A stretch of 19,968 nt of DNA from Monoraphidium neglectum (taxonomy: Eukaryota > Chlorophyta > Chlorophyceae > Sphaeropleales > Selenastraceae), in assembly GCF_000611645.1 (NCBI RefSeq), contig NW_014013152.1:7350-27317 (forward strand), in the 5' to 3' direction. Numbering within the stretch: the stretch's first letter is position 1; each line of letters opens with the position of its first letter. The notes beneath the pieces are model-generated. The model had not been told where the DNA came from. It worked only from the letters and a program-made list of their open reading frames with translations, and did no database searches. Positions 10,608 to 18,477 of this stretch are shown one piece after another. The position numbers and the translations under genes were made by a program.

Positions 10608-12600
10608 CTACTCTGGCTGGCTGTCGATCCACTCGACGACGGCGTAATGCATTGCCTCGTACGCCTGGTAGCGGCACCCCTCGCGCTTCCAGGGGCAGCC
10701 CTCGCCGCGCGCCCAGGTCAGAATGTGCAGGTTTCCGAAGCGTGCCGCGGCCTTGCACGTGCGCTCGTCCCAGGGGCAGCCCTCGCCGCGCGCCCAACGC
10801 AGCAGCTCAAGGCGGCCGCGGGCCGCCGCGGTCTCGCAGGTGCGCTCGTCCCAGGGGCAGCCCTCGCCACGCGCCCAGGTCAGAATGTGGAGGTGACCGA
10901 AGTAGGCGGCCGACACGCACAGGCCCGCGCCCCAGGGGCAGCCCGCGCTTCGTAGCCACTGCAGCACCTCCAGGCGCCCCTCGCGCGCCGCGGCCTGGCA
11001 AGTACGCTCGTCCCACGGGCAGCCTGCGCCGTGCAGCCACTTCAGCAAGTCCAGGTGCCCGCACCGCGCCGCGGCGGAGCACGTCCCCTCGTGCCACCGG
11101 CAGCCGGCTGCATGAGCCCACTGAAGCACCTCCAGCTGGCCCGCGCCCGCCGCCGCGGCGCACATGCGCTCGTCAAAGCAGGGACAGCCAGCGTTGCGCG
11201 CCCAGCGCAGCAGCTCTAAGTGCCCGCCCCGCGCGGCCGCCTCGCACGTATCCCTGTCCCAAGGGCAGCCCTTGCTGCGCAGCCACTGCAGCACCTCCAA
11301 GTGCCCACCCCGCGCGGCCGCCTCGCACGTGCTTTTTCTCCAGGGGCAGCCCGCGCCGCGCGCCCAGCGCAGCAGCTCCAAGTGCCCGCCCCGCGCGGCC
11401 GCCTCGCATGTATCACTGTCCCAAGGACAGCCGGCGCCGCGCAGCCACTGCAGCACCTCGGAGTGTCCGCCGGCCGCGGCAAAAGCGCATGTCCGGTAAC
11501 TCCACGGGCACCCAGCTCCGCGCGCCCACTGCAGTGCGGCCAACTGGCCGCCGCTCGCAGCCGCGTGGCACACGGACTCGTCCACACGGCAGCCGGCGTG
11601 GAGCGCGAAGCGCAGCATCTCGATGTCGTCGTGGGCCGCGGCGCGGCTGGCCGCTCCCAACCGCTGCATCTCTGTTAGCAGCGGCCACTGATCCTTCACA
11701 TACCACAGCGGCAGCTCGAACGACCCCCACCACTCGCAAATCAAGTAGTAGCAGTAACCGGAGGGCATAGCGCACCGCAGGGCGGCGCGCTTTGGCGCTG
11801 CCCACCGTCGCCAGGCGTGGTCGAGAGCGCCGATCGTGGCGCACTGCTCGCCGGGCGGCAGCCGCTCAAAGATGGCCGCCAGTATGTCGGGCTGGCTGAG
11901 ATCAATGGGGGCGGCGCCGGCAGGCGGCTCAGTGTCCATGGCCCCCGTGTATGCAGGTGGCGTGACAGGGTGCTCGTTATCTGTGCCGCTGCTGCTGCTG
12001 CCGCCGCCGCCGCCGCTCTTGCTGCTGCCACCGCCGCTGCTGCTGCTGCTGCCGCCGCTGCCGCCCTCGCCGCCTCTGTCGCTGTCGACAGCGGCCATGC
12101 CGCCGGCTGCCTGCAGTGATGGCTGGGTTGGGCGCTCGTGCTCGCAGCTCTTGAAGAGCCGCCGCAGCCCCCTGGGATGGGTTGTTAGCGGTGGCAGGGG
12201 GGGCGGCGTGCCGCATCAGTGAACACAACATCGTCTACAGGTGCTTGTCCGCTGCAGCCTGGACGTCTGCGGCGTTACAACGCAGTGCCTCAATACTGGC
12301 ATCCCTAAACATCAGCATCGTGCCCAGGGCACGCAGCTGCGCCCCAAGCTGCCTTGGCATGGGCATGCTCGCTGTCAGCCCGCTCCTGCGCTGCCAGGCT
12401 GCAGCCGCTCCCTCCAGCACGGCTTGCCTGAGGCCGGCCTTGGCTATCATCATCGGAAAGCTGGAGCGTGTTACTTCACCAAACTTGGGCCGCCTGTCCT
12501 TATAGCACCGTTTCTCAGCAAAGGACGCGTGTGAGATTTGCATTACAAATATGCCGTACTCCCTACGAATCGGCTCGTGAGAATACCGTAAAGATGGGTA
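10490..12600 (-). repeat. Direct duplication unit A1 (approximate limits)
   Basis: About 2.1 kb that aligns with 12960-15125 in the same orientation: 3' flank, F-box/ankyrin gene, and an upstream block. The closest match is around the start codon and just upstream of it (12090-12230 against 14640-14770). Limits are judged by eye. Confidence 0.7.
10608..12098 (-). CDS. F-box protein with about twelve 27-residue ankyrin-like repeats (A1)
   Basis: Intact single-exon gene of 496 residues, probably an F-box adaptor that recruits proteins to an SCF ubiquitin ligase through its repeats. The ATG at 12098 is shared with the A2 copy. Residues 1-45 are a Ser/Gly low-complexity tail. Residues 66-101 (IDLSQPDILAAIFERLPP ... 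AWRRWAAPKR) form an F-box-like helix set. From about residue 156 to the end run roughly twelve repeats of 27 residues with consensus GHLELLRWARGAGCPWDERTCEAAARG. They carry the ankyrin AA..GHLEVL core but lack the loop residues of a 33-residue repeat. Several neighbouring units alternate between LLRWAR and VLQWLR types. One unit (CPCFDERMC) is a residue longer. The C-terminus, AMHYAVVEWIDSQPE, is kept in A2. The target is unknown. Confidence 0.85.
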   Translation of the reverse strand: MAAVDSDRGGEGGSGGSSSSSGGGSSKSGGGGGSSSSGTDNEHPVTPPAYTGAMDTEPPAGAAPIDLSQPDILAAIFERLPPGEQCATIGALDHAWRRWAAPKRAALRCAMPSGYCYYLICEWWGSFELPLWYVKDQWPLLTEMQRLGAASRAAAHDDIEMLRFALHAGCRVDESVCHAAASGGQLAALQWARGAGCPWSYRTCAFAAAGGHSEVLQWLRGAGCPWDSDTCEAAARGGHLELLRWARGAGCPWRKSTCEAAARGGHLEVLQWLRSKGCPWDRDTCEAAARGGHLELLRWARNAGCPCFDERMCAAAAGAGQLEVLQWAHAAGCRWHEGTCSAAARCGHLDLLKWLHGAGCPWDERTCQAAAREGRLEVLQWLRSAGCPWGAGLCVSAAYFGHLHILTWARGEGCPWDERTCETAAARGRLELLRWARGEGCPWDERTCKAAARFGNLHILTWARGEGCPWKREGCRYQAYEAMHYAVVEWIDSQPE

Positions 12601-12603
12601 CAC
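12099..12603 (-). other. Conserved block upstream of A1 with a 102-codon frame
   Basis: Most of this block is also found upstream of A2 (14650-15127). The first ~130 bases before the A1 ATG are nearly identical and contain no open frame, so they look like 5' leader and promoter. Beyond them, 12543-12235 reads MQISHASF ... AADVQAAADKHL (102 residues, ATG start, no domain). The corresponding A2 sequence shares FPMMI[AV]KAGLRQA, AAAAW and RQLGA.LRAL, with indels of 6 and 9 nt in this part. That pattern suggests a formerly coding small gene or an unrecognised 5' exon. No splice junction linking it in frame to the F-box ATG was found. Confidence 0.4.
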
Positions 12604-13093
12604 AACAGCGACAGCGGTAAGAAGGATGGCAATGCACGGGCGGTTGCAGCCAGTGGCGTCACTGCATGCTGGTGGTGCTGGCGGTGAGTCGTGGAGGACA
12701 GGCTGTGGCGCCCGTGCCTTGTACAGTATGAGCTCACGCCCAGCTTGTTGGAGGTGGCGGCTGCTGCAGAGGCCTTCCTATAATCAACGATAGGGGTTTC
12801 AACAGCAGTCAAAGCCATCAGCTTGGTGCGACCACGACGCCAGCATCAGCGTGTGCCATGGAACGCTGTGCGGTGCGGTGCTGCACATCAACAACCCTTA
12901 CTAGGGGTGGGGTGCCAGGGCCCCGCCACACTGGGGGGCGGGGCGCGGCATCAAAGCCTGGCCCAAGGTCAACGCTACGGTGTGCGCTCCCGCGCCACAC
13001 CCCATTGGTGCAGTAAGAAATGGCACCCGCGCGACGCCGTCAAGGCGAGACAACCAGTGGCGGCCGGGGACAAGGGCAGCGGTAGTGCAGCAG
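12604..13093. other. Spacer between duplication units, no gene seen
   Basis: Short frames only. The right part, from about 12960, belongs to the 3' flank of A2 and matches the A1 3' flank in pieces. GTGGCGTCACTGCAT near 12652-12667 recurs near 15195-15210, so the homology may extend a little further upstream of both units. Confidence 0.4.
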
Positions 13094-13593
13094 CTAATCT
13101 GGCTGGCCGTCGATCCACTCTACAACCGCGTAGTGCATTGACGCGTACGCCTGCTTGCGGCACCGCTCGCGGTTCCAAGGGCAGCCCGCGCCTCGCGCCC
13201 ATGCCAGCAGCTCGATGTGGCCGCGGCCCGCCGCGGTCTCGCACGTGCGCTCGTCACAGGGGCAGCCCTCGCCTCGCGCCCAGGTCAGAATGTGGACGTG
13301 TCCAAAGTAGGCGGCCGACGCGCACAGGCCCGCGCCCCAGGGGCAACCCGCGCCGCGCAGCCACTGAAGCACCTCCAATCGTCCCCCTCGCATGCTGCAG
13401 CCGCGCACGTGCCCTCGTCCCATGGGCAGCCGGCGCCGCGCAGCCACTGCAGCATCTCCAAGTGCCCGCCCCGCGCGGCCGTCTCGCACGTCCACTCATT
13501 CCAAGGACAGCCCTCACCACGCAGCCACTGCAGCAGCTCCAAGTGTCCACATAGTGCGGCCGCCTGACACGCGCTTTGGCCCCAATGTAACCA

Positions 13594-13664
13594 CTGCGCC
13601 AAAACGGATGCCAAGCATGTCCCGGACGGGCTCGGATCTCTATATAGAGCCCGATCCGTTGCAC
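13594..13664 (-). other. Intron-like 71-bp insert with nested palindrome in A2
   Basis: On the minus strand the segment starts GTGCAACGG after CCT TGG and ends GGCGCAG before TGG TTA CAT, so it has GT-AG ends and phase-0 flanks. Removing it joins ...RGAGCPW to WLHWGQSACQAAA. A1 has no intron here. The insert contains the perfect 12-bp palindrome CTCTATATAGAG (13638-13649), flanked by GGATC/GATCC and GGGCTC/GAGCCC arms. It may instead be a small insertion or a degenerate repeat unit, since ASVLAQWLH reads across its downstream edge. Confidence 0.4.
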
Positions 13665-14304
13665 CCAAGGGCAGCCCGCGCCGCGTGCCCAGCGCAGAAG
13701 CTCCGAGTGCCCGCCCCGCGCGGCCGCCTGGCATGTTTCAACGTCCCAACAACAGCCGGCGCCGCGCAGCCACCGCAACACCTCCAAGTGTCCGCGTGCC
13801 GCGGCCAAAGCGCAAGTTCGCGAACTCCACATGAACCCGGCGCGCTTCGCAAACTTCAAGGCCGCCAACTGGCTGCCACCTGCGGCCGCTTCGCACACAG
13901 ACAAGTCCCCTCTGCCAACGGTGTGGCGCGCGAAGCGCAGCATCTCAACATCGCCGTGGGCCGCGGCGCGGCGGGCCCCCCCCCAACCGCTGGGCCTCTG
14001 TCAGCCGCGGCCACTGATTCATGACATACCACTGCGGCAGCGCGAACGCCGCCGCCCGCTCGTACCGCAAGTAGGAGCAGTACTCAGAGGTCGCCGCACC
14101 CCATAGGGCGGCGCGCTTTGGCGCTGCCCACCGCCGCCAGGCGCGGCAGAGAGCGCCGATTGTGACGCACTGCTCATCGGGCGGCAGGCGCTCAAAGATG
14201 GCCGCTAGTAGGTCGGGGTGGCTGAGACCGGTGGGGGCGGCTCCGGCAGGCGGGTCCGTGTCGGCCCCCGTGCATGTGGGCGGCGTGACAGGTTGCTCAT
14301 CACC

Positions 14305-14536
14305 TGAGCTGCTGTTGCCGTTGCCGCTGCCGCTGCCGCTGCCGCTGCCGCTGCCGCTGCCGCTGCGGCTGCTGCTGCTGCCGCTGCGGCTGCTGCTGCT
14401 GCCGCTGCAGCTGCTGCCGCTGCCGCTGCCGCTGCCGCTGCCGCTGCCGCTGCCGCTGCCGCTGCCGCTGCCGCTGCCGCTGCCGCTGCCGCCGCTGGTG
14501 CTGCTGCTGCTGCTGGTGCTGCTGCTGCCGCTGGTG

Positions 14537-14611
<75 letters not shown>

Positions 14612-14612
14612 C
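14305..14612 (-). repeat. (CTG)n and (CTGCCG)n microsatellites coding Ser and Gly-Ser
   Basis: About 300 bp of trinucleotide and hexanucleotide repeats inside the A2 N-terminus. A pure run of 19 CTG triplets spans 14540-14596, read on the minus strand as AGC serine codons. Blocks of CTGCCG (near 14320-14370 and 14416-14490) give Gly-Ser alternation. The equivalent A1 region is only about 100 bp and mixed, so the tract has expanded in the broken copy. Confidence 0.9.
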
Positions 14613-14649
14613 CGCCCTCGCCGCCTCTGTCGCCGTTGACAGCGGCCAT

Positions 14650-15127
14650 GCCGCCGGCTGCCTGCAGTGATGGCTGGGTTGGGCGCTCGTGCTTGCAGCT
14701 CTCGAAGAGCCGCCGCAGCCCCCTGGGATGGGTTGTTAGCGGTGGCAGGGGCAGCGGCGTGCCCCGTCAGCGCGCACAACATTGTCTACAGATGCATCAT
14801 GCAACCTGGACGTCTGCCGCGTTATGTGGCATTACCCCAGCAATGGCATCCCTAAACATGGTCCTAAAATCTCAGCGTCATGTCCAGGGCACGCAGCGGC
14901 GCCCCAAGCTGCCTCCGCCGGGGCGACCGCTCCATCCTGCGCCGCCACGCTGCAGCCGCTGCCTCCACCTCGGCTTGCCTGAGGCCGGCCTTGACTATCA
15001 TCATCGGAAAGCGTGTTACTTCACAAAACTTGGGCTGCCTGTCACTCTACAACCGTTCTTCAGCAACAGGCGAACAGGCCGCTGGTGAAATTTGCGCAAT
15101 TACAAACATGCCGTACTCCCTACGTAA
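14650..15127 (-). other. Conserved block upstream of A2 with a broken small frame
   Basis: Counterpart of 12099-12603. The first ~120 bases before the A2 ATG are nearly identical to A1. Further out the frame reads CEVTRFPMMIVKAGLRQAE ... LRALDMTLRF and then meets TAG, followed by more stops, because about 13 bp have been gained relative to A1. It is also closed upstream (a stop after VAEERL). If the A1 frame is a gene or exon, this copy is dead. Confidence 0.45.
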
Positions 15128-16047
15128 ATGCTCGCGAGCATGACGTTGAAAACGATAGTGTTTACAATTTGGCGAAACACGGTTTGTTGCAGCCAGTGGC
15201 GTCACTGCATTTCACTGGTGCTGTCGTTGGCGACTCGGTGGTTCAGTGATGCTGTCGTGCCCGTGCCTTGCGTGTGCCCGCGTCCAGCTCGCTGGATTGT
15301 ACAGGCTCCTACAGCAGAACCCTGTCTGTGATCACGCATGCGGTCCCATTTTTAATCAAAGCCATCAGCACGGTGCGACCATGCCGCCAGCGTGCAGGTG
15401 CAGGTGCCACGGGGCACCGTGCGGACACGCGGTGGTGCCGCAAAACAGGTTGGGACTGGGCGCTGCCTACCACCACTGTACACCCATCGACATACCCCTC
15501 AGCACTGTCCACTCTGCTGCATAGCGCCTTCGCTCTTGTCTAGCTGGCGTCGCAATCACGCTGCTCAGGGCTGGAGGCCTGAAAGCACACTTTGAGCAAG
15601 CAACCTTAATCCTGTGTGTCACACTCTCGCAAAAGCTCAGACCCAGCTTGCAAGCATCTACGATCTGAATCATGGGCAAGGCCTGAGCGACTGCATGGAT
15701 TCTGTCAAGCATTCCCCCATGCAAGTCATTGCACAATTGGCAAAGCATCGCATAACACAGCAATCGGAGATTGCAGCCTGCGAGTGACCAAGCTCTCGTG
15801 TGGCAGTGATTGCTCATGAGGCCAGAGGGGCCAGGTGCGTGATGGCAGACCAACAGGCGCAACATCGGCAGCGCCAATGCAAAAATCAAAGCCAATTGCA
15901 AGGCACAAGGGGTCAGCAGCAGAGGGGGCTGCCGCTAATATGCGGTAGGCAAAATTGTTGGGGCCATACAGCGCAGGTCAAGGGGGAAGTGAAGCAGCTG
16001 CAGCCAGCGCTGCGTCTCCACCCCTCTACAGCCGCGCCACGCCATGT
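15128..16047. other. Intergenic, no gene seen
   Basis: Short frames on both strands only (the longest, 144 codons on the minus strand at 15467-15901, shows no domain and mixed composition). The right-hand end must contain the 3' untranslated region of the S2 gene. Confidence 0.4.
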
Positions 16048-16521
16048 CTATTCATCGATGGGGTTGGCCGCGTCTGCCACAATCTTGGTGACCTTGCTGG
16101 CGAGGTCTGTGCCCGCGGCCGCCAGCTGTGACAGCAGCTGCCCGAGGTTGACCAGCGACACGGCGTCAATCTTGATGGCGCCGCCCTCGGCGGCTGCGAC
16201 CAGCGGCTGCACCAGCTGGATGGTGGCCTTGGCGAGGTTGAAGGCGACGCTGGCCGTCCAGGTGGCGTCAGAGGCGACGAGGGAGTCGCGGCTGAAGCGC
16301 TTCCTGGGGGTCGCGGCGGCCGCGGTGACGTTGGCCTTGACCTTGGGGGCGGCGCTGGCGGTCTTGTTCTTCTTGGCGGCCAGCAGCTGGCGCGAGGCGG
16401 GGCTGTCCATCATGTCGAAGGAGGGGGATGTGGCCATAGCCGTGTCTGCCGCAAGCAGGAGCAGCAGGGCGGCGGCTGCCAGGGAGACGGCGAAGGAGGA
16501 GGAGCGGGCTATGGCTGACAT
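16048..16521 (-). CDS. Small secreted protein S2, paralog of S1
   Basis: Single-exon gene of 157 residues, function unknown. The ATG at 16521 begins MSAIARSS and an Ala/Leu-rich signal peptide ending near TAMA. A short basic linker (AAKKNKTASAAPKVKANVT) carries two N-glycosylation sequons. Then follows the domain shared with S1: KRFSRDSLVASD, a helical middle (FNLAKATIQLVQPLVAAAEGG), and the close C-terminal match NLGQLLSQLAAAGTDLASK with VTKIVADAANP. S2 lacks the long Thr/Asn-rich stalk of S1, so the linker evolves fast while the C-terminal domain is kept. No Cys occurs in the mature protein. The stop is TAG at 16048-16050. Confidence 0.75.
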   Translation of the reverse strand: MSAIARSSSFAVSLAAAALLLLLAADTAMATSPSFDMMDSPASRQLLAAKKNKTASAAPKVKANVTAAAATPRKRFSRDSLVASDATWTASVAFNLAKATIQLVQPLVAAAEGGAIKIDAVSLVNLGQLLSQLAAAGTDLASKVTKIVADAANPIDE

Positions 16522-16683
16522 GACTAGCTGACTGCACGTGAATGCTTATTGGCTTGACTCCTTGTATGAAAGGGCTGGAAGAGGGCTCTCGGAGGGTGTC
16601 GAGTTTTTTGTTCGTGCACAGCGAATTGGCGAGAGGTCCCTTAGCGCAAGGTGGAAAGTAGCATAAGATGTGAAGAAAATTAT

Positions 16684-16701
16684 GGGTATCTTAATATACC
16701 C
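16684..16701 (-). promoter_or_regulatory. Candidate TATA element within an inverted repeat, upstream of S2
   Basis: GGGTAT and ATACCC flank six bases, giving TATATTAAG on the minus strand about 170 bp before the S2 ATG. The distance and AT-rich setting match the S1 candidate TATA box. The 6-bp arms are short, so the palindrome may be chance. Confidence 0.4.
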
Positions 16702-17460
16702 GCAGGCAGCAGGTGGATAGGTTGTGTGGCCAGCCGGCGTGCAGCTCCTGGGTTTGCCTGATACGGCCGGGAGGATGGCGGAACTCAGCTGCCCCACGAG
16801 TCACCCATGTCAGACGATGGTACTGGAAGCATTCCAACTAGTTTAGGATCACTATGAGTGCTAATATTGATGCACGCAATCTGCGAGCTGTCTCAGTTAC
16901 AGCTCCTCTGCTGCAACGGTTGTGGCAGTGAGCAGCTAAGGGAGAGGTCGATCGAGCTGCTTGCACGCCAACCAGACTGCACATGCATTTTTGCCTGCAC
17001 ATCAAACTAGTACTTTACTGATATGGATTGATGAAGTGAACTTTAAAAGGCAAATTTTAAAAGGCAAAGTTTTGTCCATGGACACCCGTGTGTGCCGGAC
17101 AACTTGAGACCTCAAGGACAGACATTCTGGTGTGTTGCAAGAGAATTGATACACTCCTTGTCTCGAGGCATGCACATTGTGAGAATTTGGCGAATCAGGT
17201 ATCTGCGGTGTGCTCATCGCTCGGATCATAGAGCGCTGTAGCCTAGCAATCACCCGAGACTCATGTCAAGAGTCACCCTGCTCCGACCTGGCTCCAACGG
17301 GCAGACGGCATGTTGACTGCCAAGCTCCTGTAATCATACCATCGTCCAAGAAATGTCTCACCATCACCCTTCAGCTACTTGGTTTGGTGTGGCCGTATGA
17401 GTACTGTAGTGTGAGCAGCGGCCCACATGCGCACAACCGCAGCGCGAGCGGGTGCTTGCG
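16702..17460. other. Divergent intergenic region, no gene seen
   Basis: Lower GC than the flanks, only short frames. It would contain the upstream promoter region of S2 (leftward) and the promoter of the His-rich frame (rightward). A short direct repeat, TTTAAAAGGCAAA-like, occurs around 17041-17068. Confidence 0.4.
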
Positions 17461-18420
17461 ATGAGGCGCAGCGGCGCGAGCTCCGTTGCGGCCCAGATTC
17501 TGCGACAGGCTCGGGTGTCCCACAATTTGCTCACGAACGGCTGTGAACCAACTGGGCCCGCGGCTGTTGGATCCGGGCCCTTGTCTCGAGGATCAAGTCC
17601 TGCGGTCTCGGGGGAGGCTTTGGCAGCGGCAGCGAACAGAATAATCCGTCATAAAGGCATATGCAGAGTGCCTGCGGCGGCGACGGCTCCTGCCGGGCTG
17701 CGCACCCAGCTCGACCGCGGGACAGCTGCTGCAGGCGCGCCGCTGCTCCGCTGCAACTCTGGGGTGTACGGGCCATGCAGTGGCATGCGGCTGCATGCAA
17801 GGGGTGCCGACGCTGCTTATCACAGCTATACGCACTCAGACCACCTCGGACACCACGGACACAGCCAGACGCACGCGCACAGCCACCACCACCACCAGCA
17901 TGCGGCCGCGAGCGCCGCCGCGGCAGCCGCGGCCGCGACCGGCGGCGGCGCCGACCATGCGCACACGCACCACCACGGGGGCGGCGACCACGCGCCGGGG
18001 ACCGAGGCGGTGGATGATAAGCCGCACAGCCATAAGCAGCCCTCCCCGGCCAGCGTCGAGGGGCCTCGCAAGGGGCACCGAGAGGACGGCGGCGGCGGCG
18101 CCGACGGCAGCTCGGGCGGCCGGCGGCGCGGCGCCGGCTACGCGGCGGCCGCTGCTGTCGGGGCGCTGCTCGGCTGGATCATGGGCGTTGAGGAGGAAGA
18201 GGAGGAGGAGGAGGAGTGCGCAGAGGTGGATGGGGAGGGGCGCGGCGCGCCGCGGCTGGCCGCGTGGCTCCCCTTGCTCGCCGGCGGCGCGGGGGAGGGC
18301 GGCGCGGCGGGGCTCGCGGCCGATGCGCGGGAGGCGCTGTCGGGCGCGCTGGCTGACCTGGCGCACACCTTCATGGCGGCGGTGGGCGGGGGCCCTTGCG
18401 GCTGGGCGCATAACTGTTGA
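17461..18420 (+). CDS. His-rich, probably organelle-targeted membrane protein or N-terminus of the downstream channel
   Basis: Open frame of 319 residues from ATG at 17461; an earlier in-frame GTG is not a eukaryotic start. The N-terminus (MRRSGASSVAAQILRQARVS) is Arg/Ser/Ala-rich without acids, like a mitochondrial or plastid transit peptide. Around residues 120-180 lies a His cluster (HSYTHSDHLGHHGHSQTHAH, then HHHH and HTHHH), a likely metal-binding or buffering stretch. Then follow a charged linker, one hydrophobic helix (GYAAAAAVGALLGWIMGV), a run of eight or nine Glu, and an Ala/Leu-rich helix. The stop is TGA at 18418. The downstream channel exons start within 100-200 bp, and a GCG|GTGGGC donor lies near the end of the frame, so this may be the first exon of that gene. 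No family recognised. Confidence 0.55.
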   Translation: MRRSGASSVAAQILRQARVSHNLLTNGCEPTGPAAVGSGPLSRGSSPAVSGEALAAAANRIIRHKGICRVPAAATAPAGLRTQLDRGTAAAGAPLLRCNSGVYGPCSGMRLHARGADAAYHSYTHSDHLGHHGHSQTHAHSHHHHQHAAASAAAAAAAATGGGADHAHTHHHGGGDHAPGTEAVDDKPHSHKQPSPASVEGPRKGHREDGGGGADGSSGGRRRGAGYAAAAAVGALLGWIMGVEEEEEEEEECAEVDGEGRGAPRLAAWLPLLAGGAGEGGAAGLAADAREALSGALADLAHTFMAAVGGGPCGWAHNC

Positions 18421-18477
18421 CCGCCCGCTTTGCGCGCGCCGCGGCGCCCGGCGTCGGTGGGAGGCGTGGGCGCGCAG

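Larger units (their letters stand above)
13094..14649 (-). pseudogene. Frameshifted F-box/ankyrin-like duplicate (A2)
   Basis: Same architecture as A1: ATG at 14649, a long Ser then Gly-Ser tail, the F-box (LSHPDLLAAIFERLPP ... AWRRWAAPKR), then about nine to ten 27-residue repeats and the end MHYAVVEWIDGQPD. The frame is lost at least twice. First, at a nine-C tract (13976-13984) where A1 is one base shorter; the F-box frame then hits a stop at 13945, while MLRFARH... continues in another frame. Second, near 13385-13395, where CEGDDW replaces A1's REGRLE because of a net 2-bp gain. A third discontinuity at 13594-13664 could be a 71-bp intron or an insertion. Substitutions such as GCCWD and GFMWS weaken the repeat consensus. 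Unless the C-tract is a sequencing error, no full-length protein is made; a truncated F-box-only product of 234 residues remains possible. Confidence 0.75.
12960..15125 (-). repeat. Direct duplication unit A2 (approximate limits)
   Basis: Second copy of the block at 10490-12600, same orientation, about 2.2 kb. It has diverged through substitutions, expansion of a Ser/Gly-coding microsatellite, loss of about two to three ankyrin-like units, and frameshifts. Confidence 0.7.

Noticed and set aside
10481..11770. 429-codon plus frame opposite the F-box/ankyrin gene
   Set aside because: Its Arg/Pro/Ala-rich repeats are the antisense shadow of the 27-residue units. The minus frame has the start, F-box and repeat consensus.
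14162..15088. 308-codon plus frame with long Leu/Pro runs
   Set aside because: It is the antisense reading of the Ser/Gly microsatellite in A2; the Leu runs are CTG repeats, not membrane helices.
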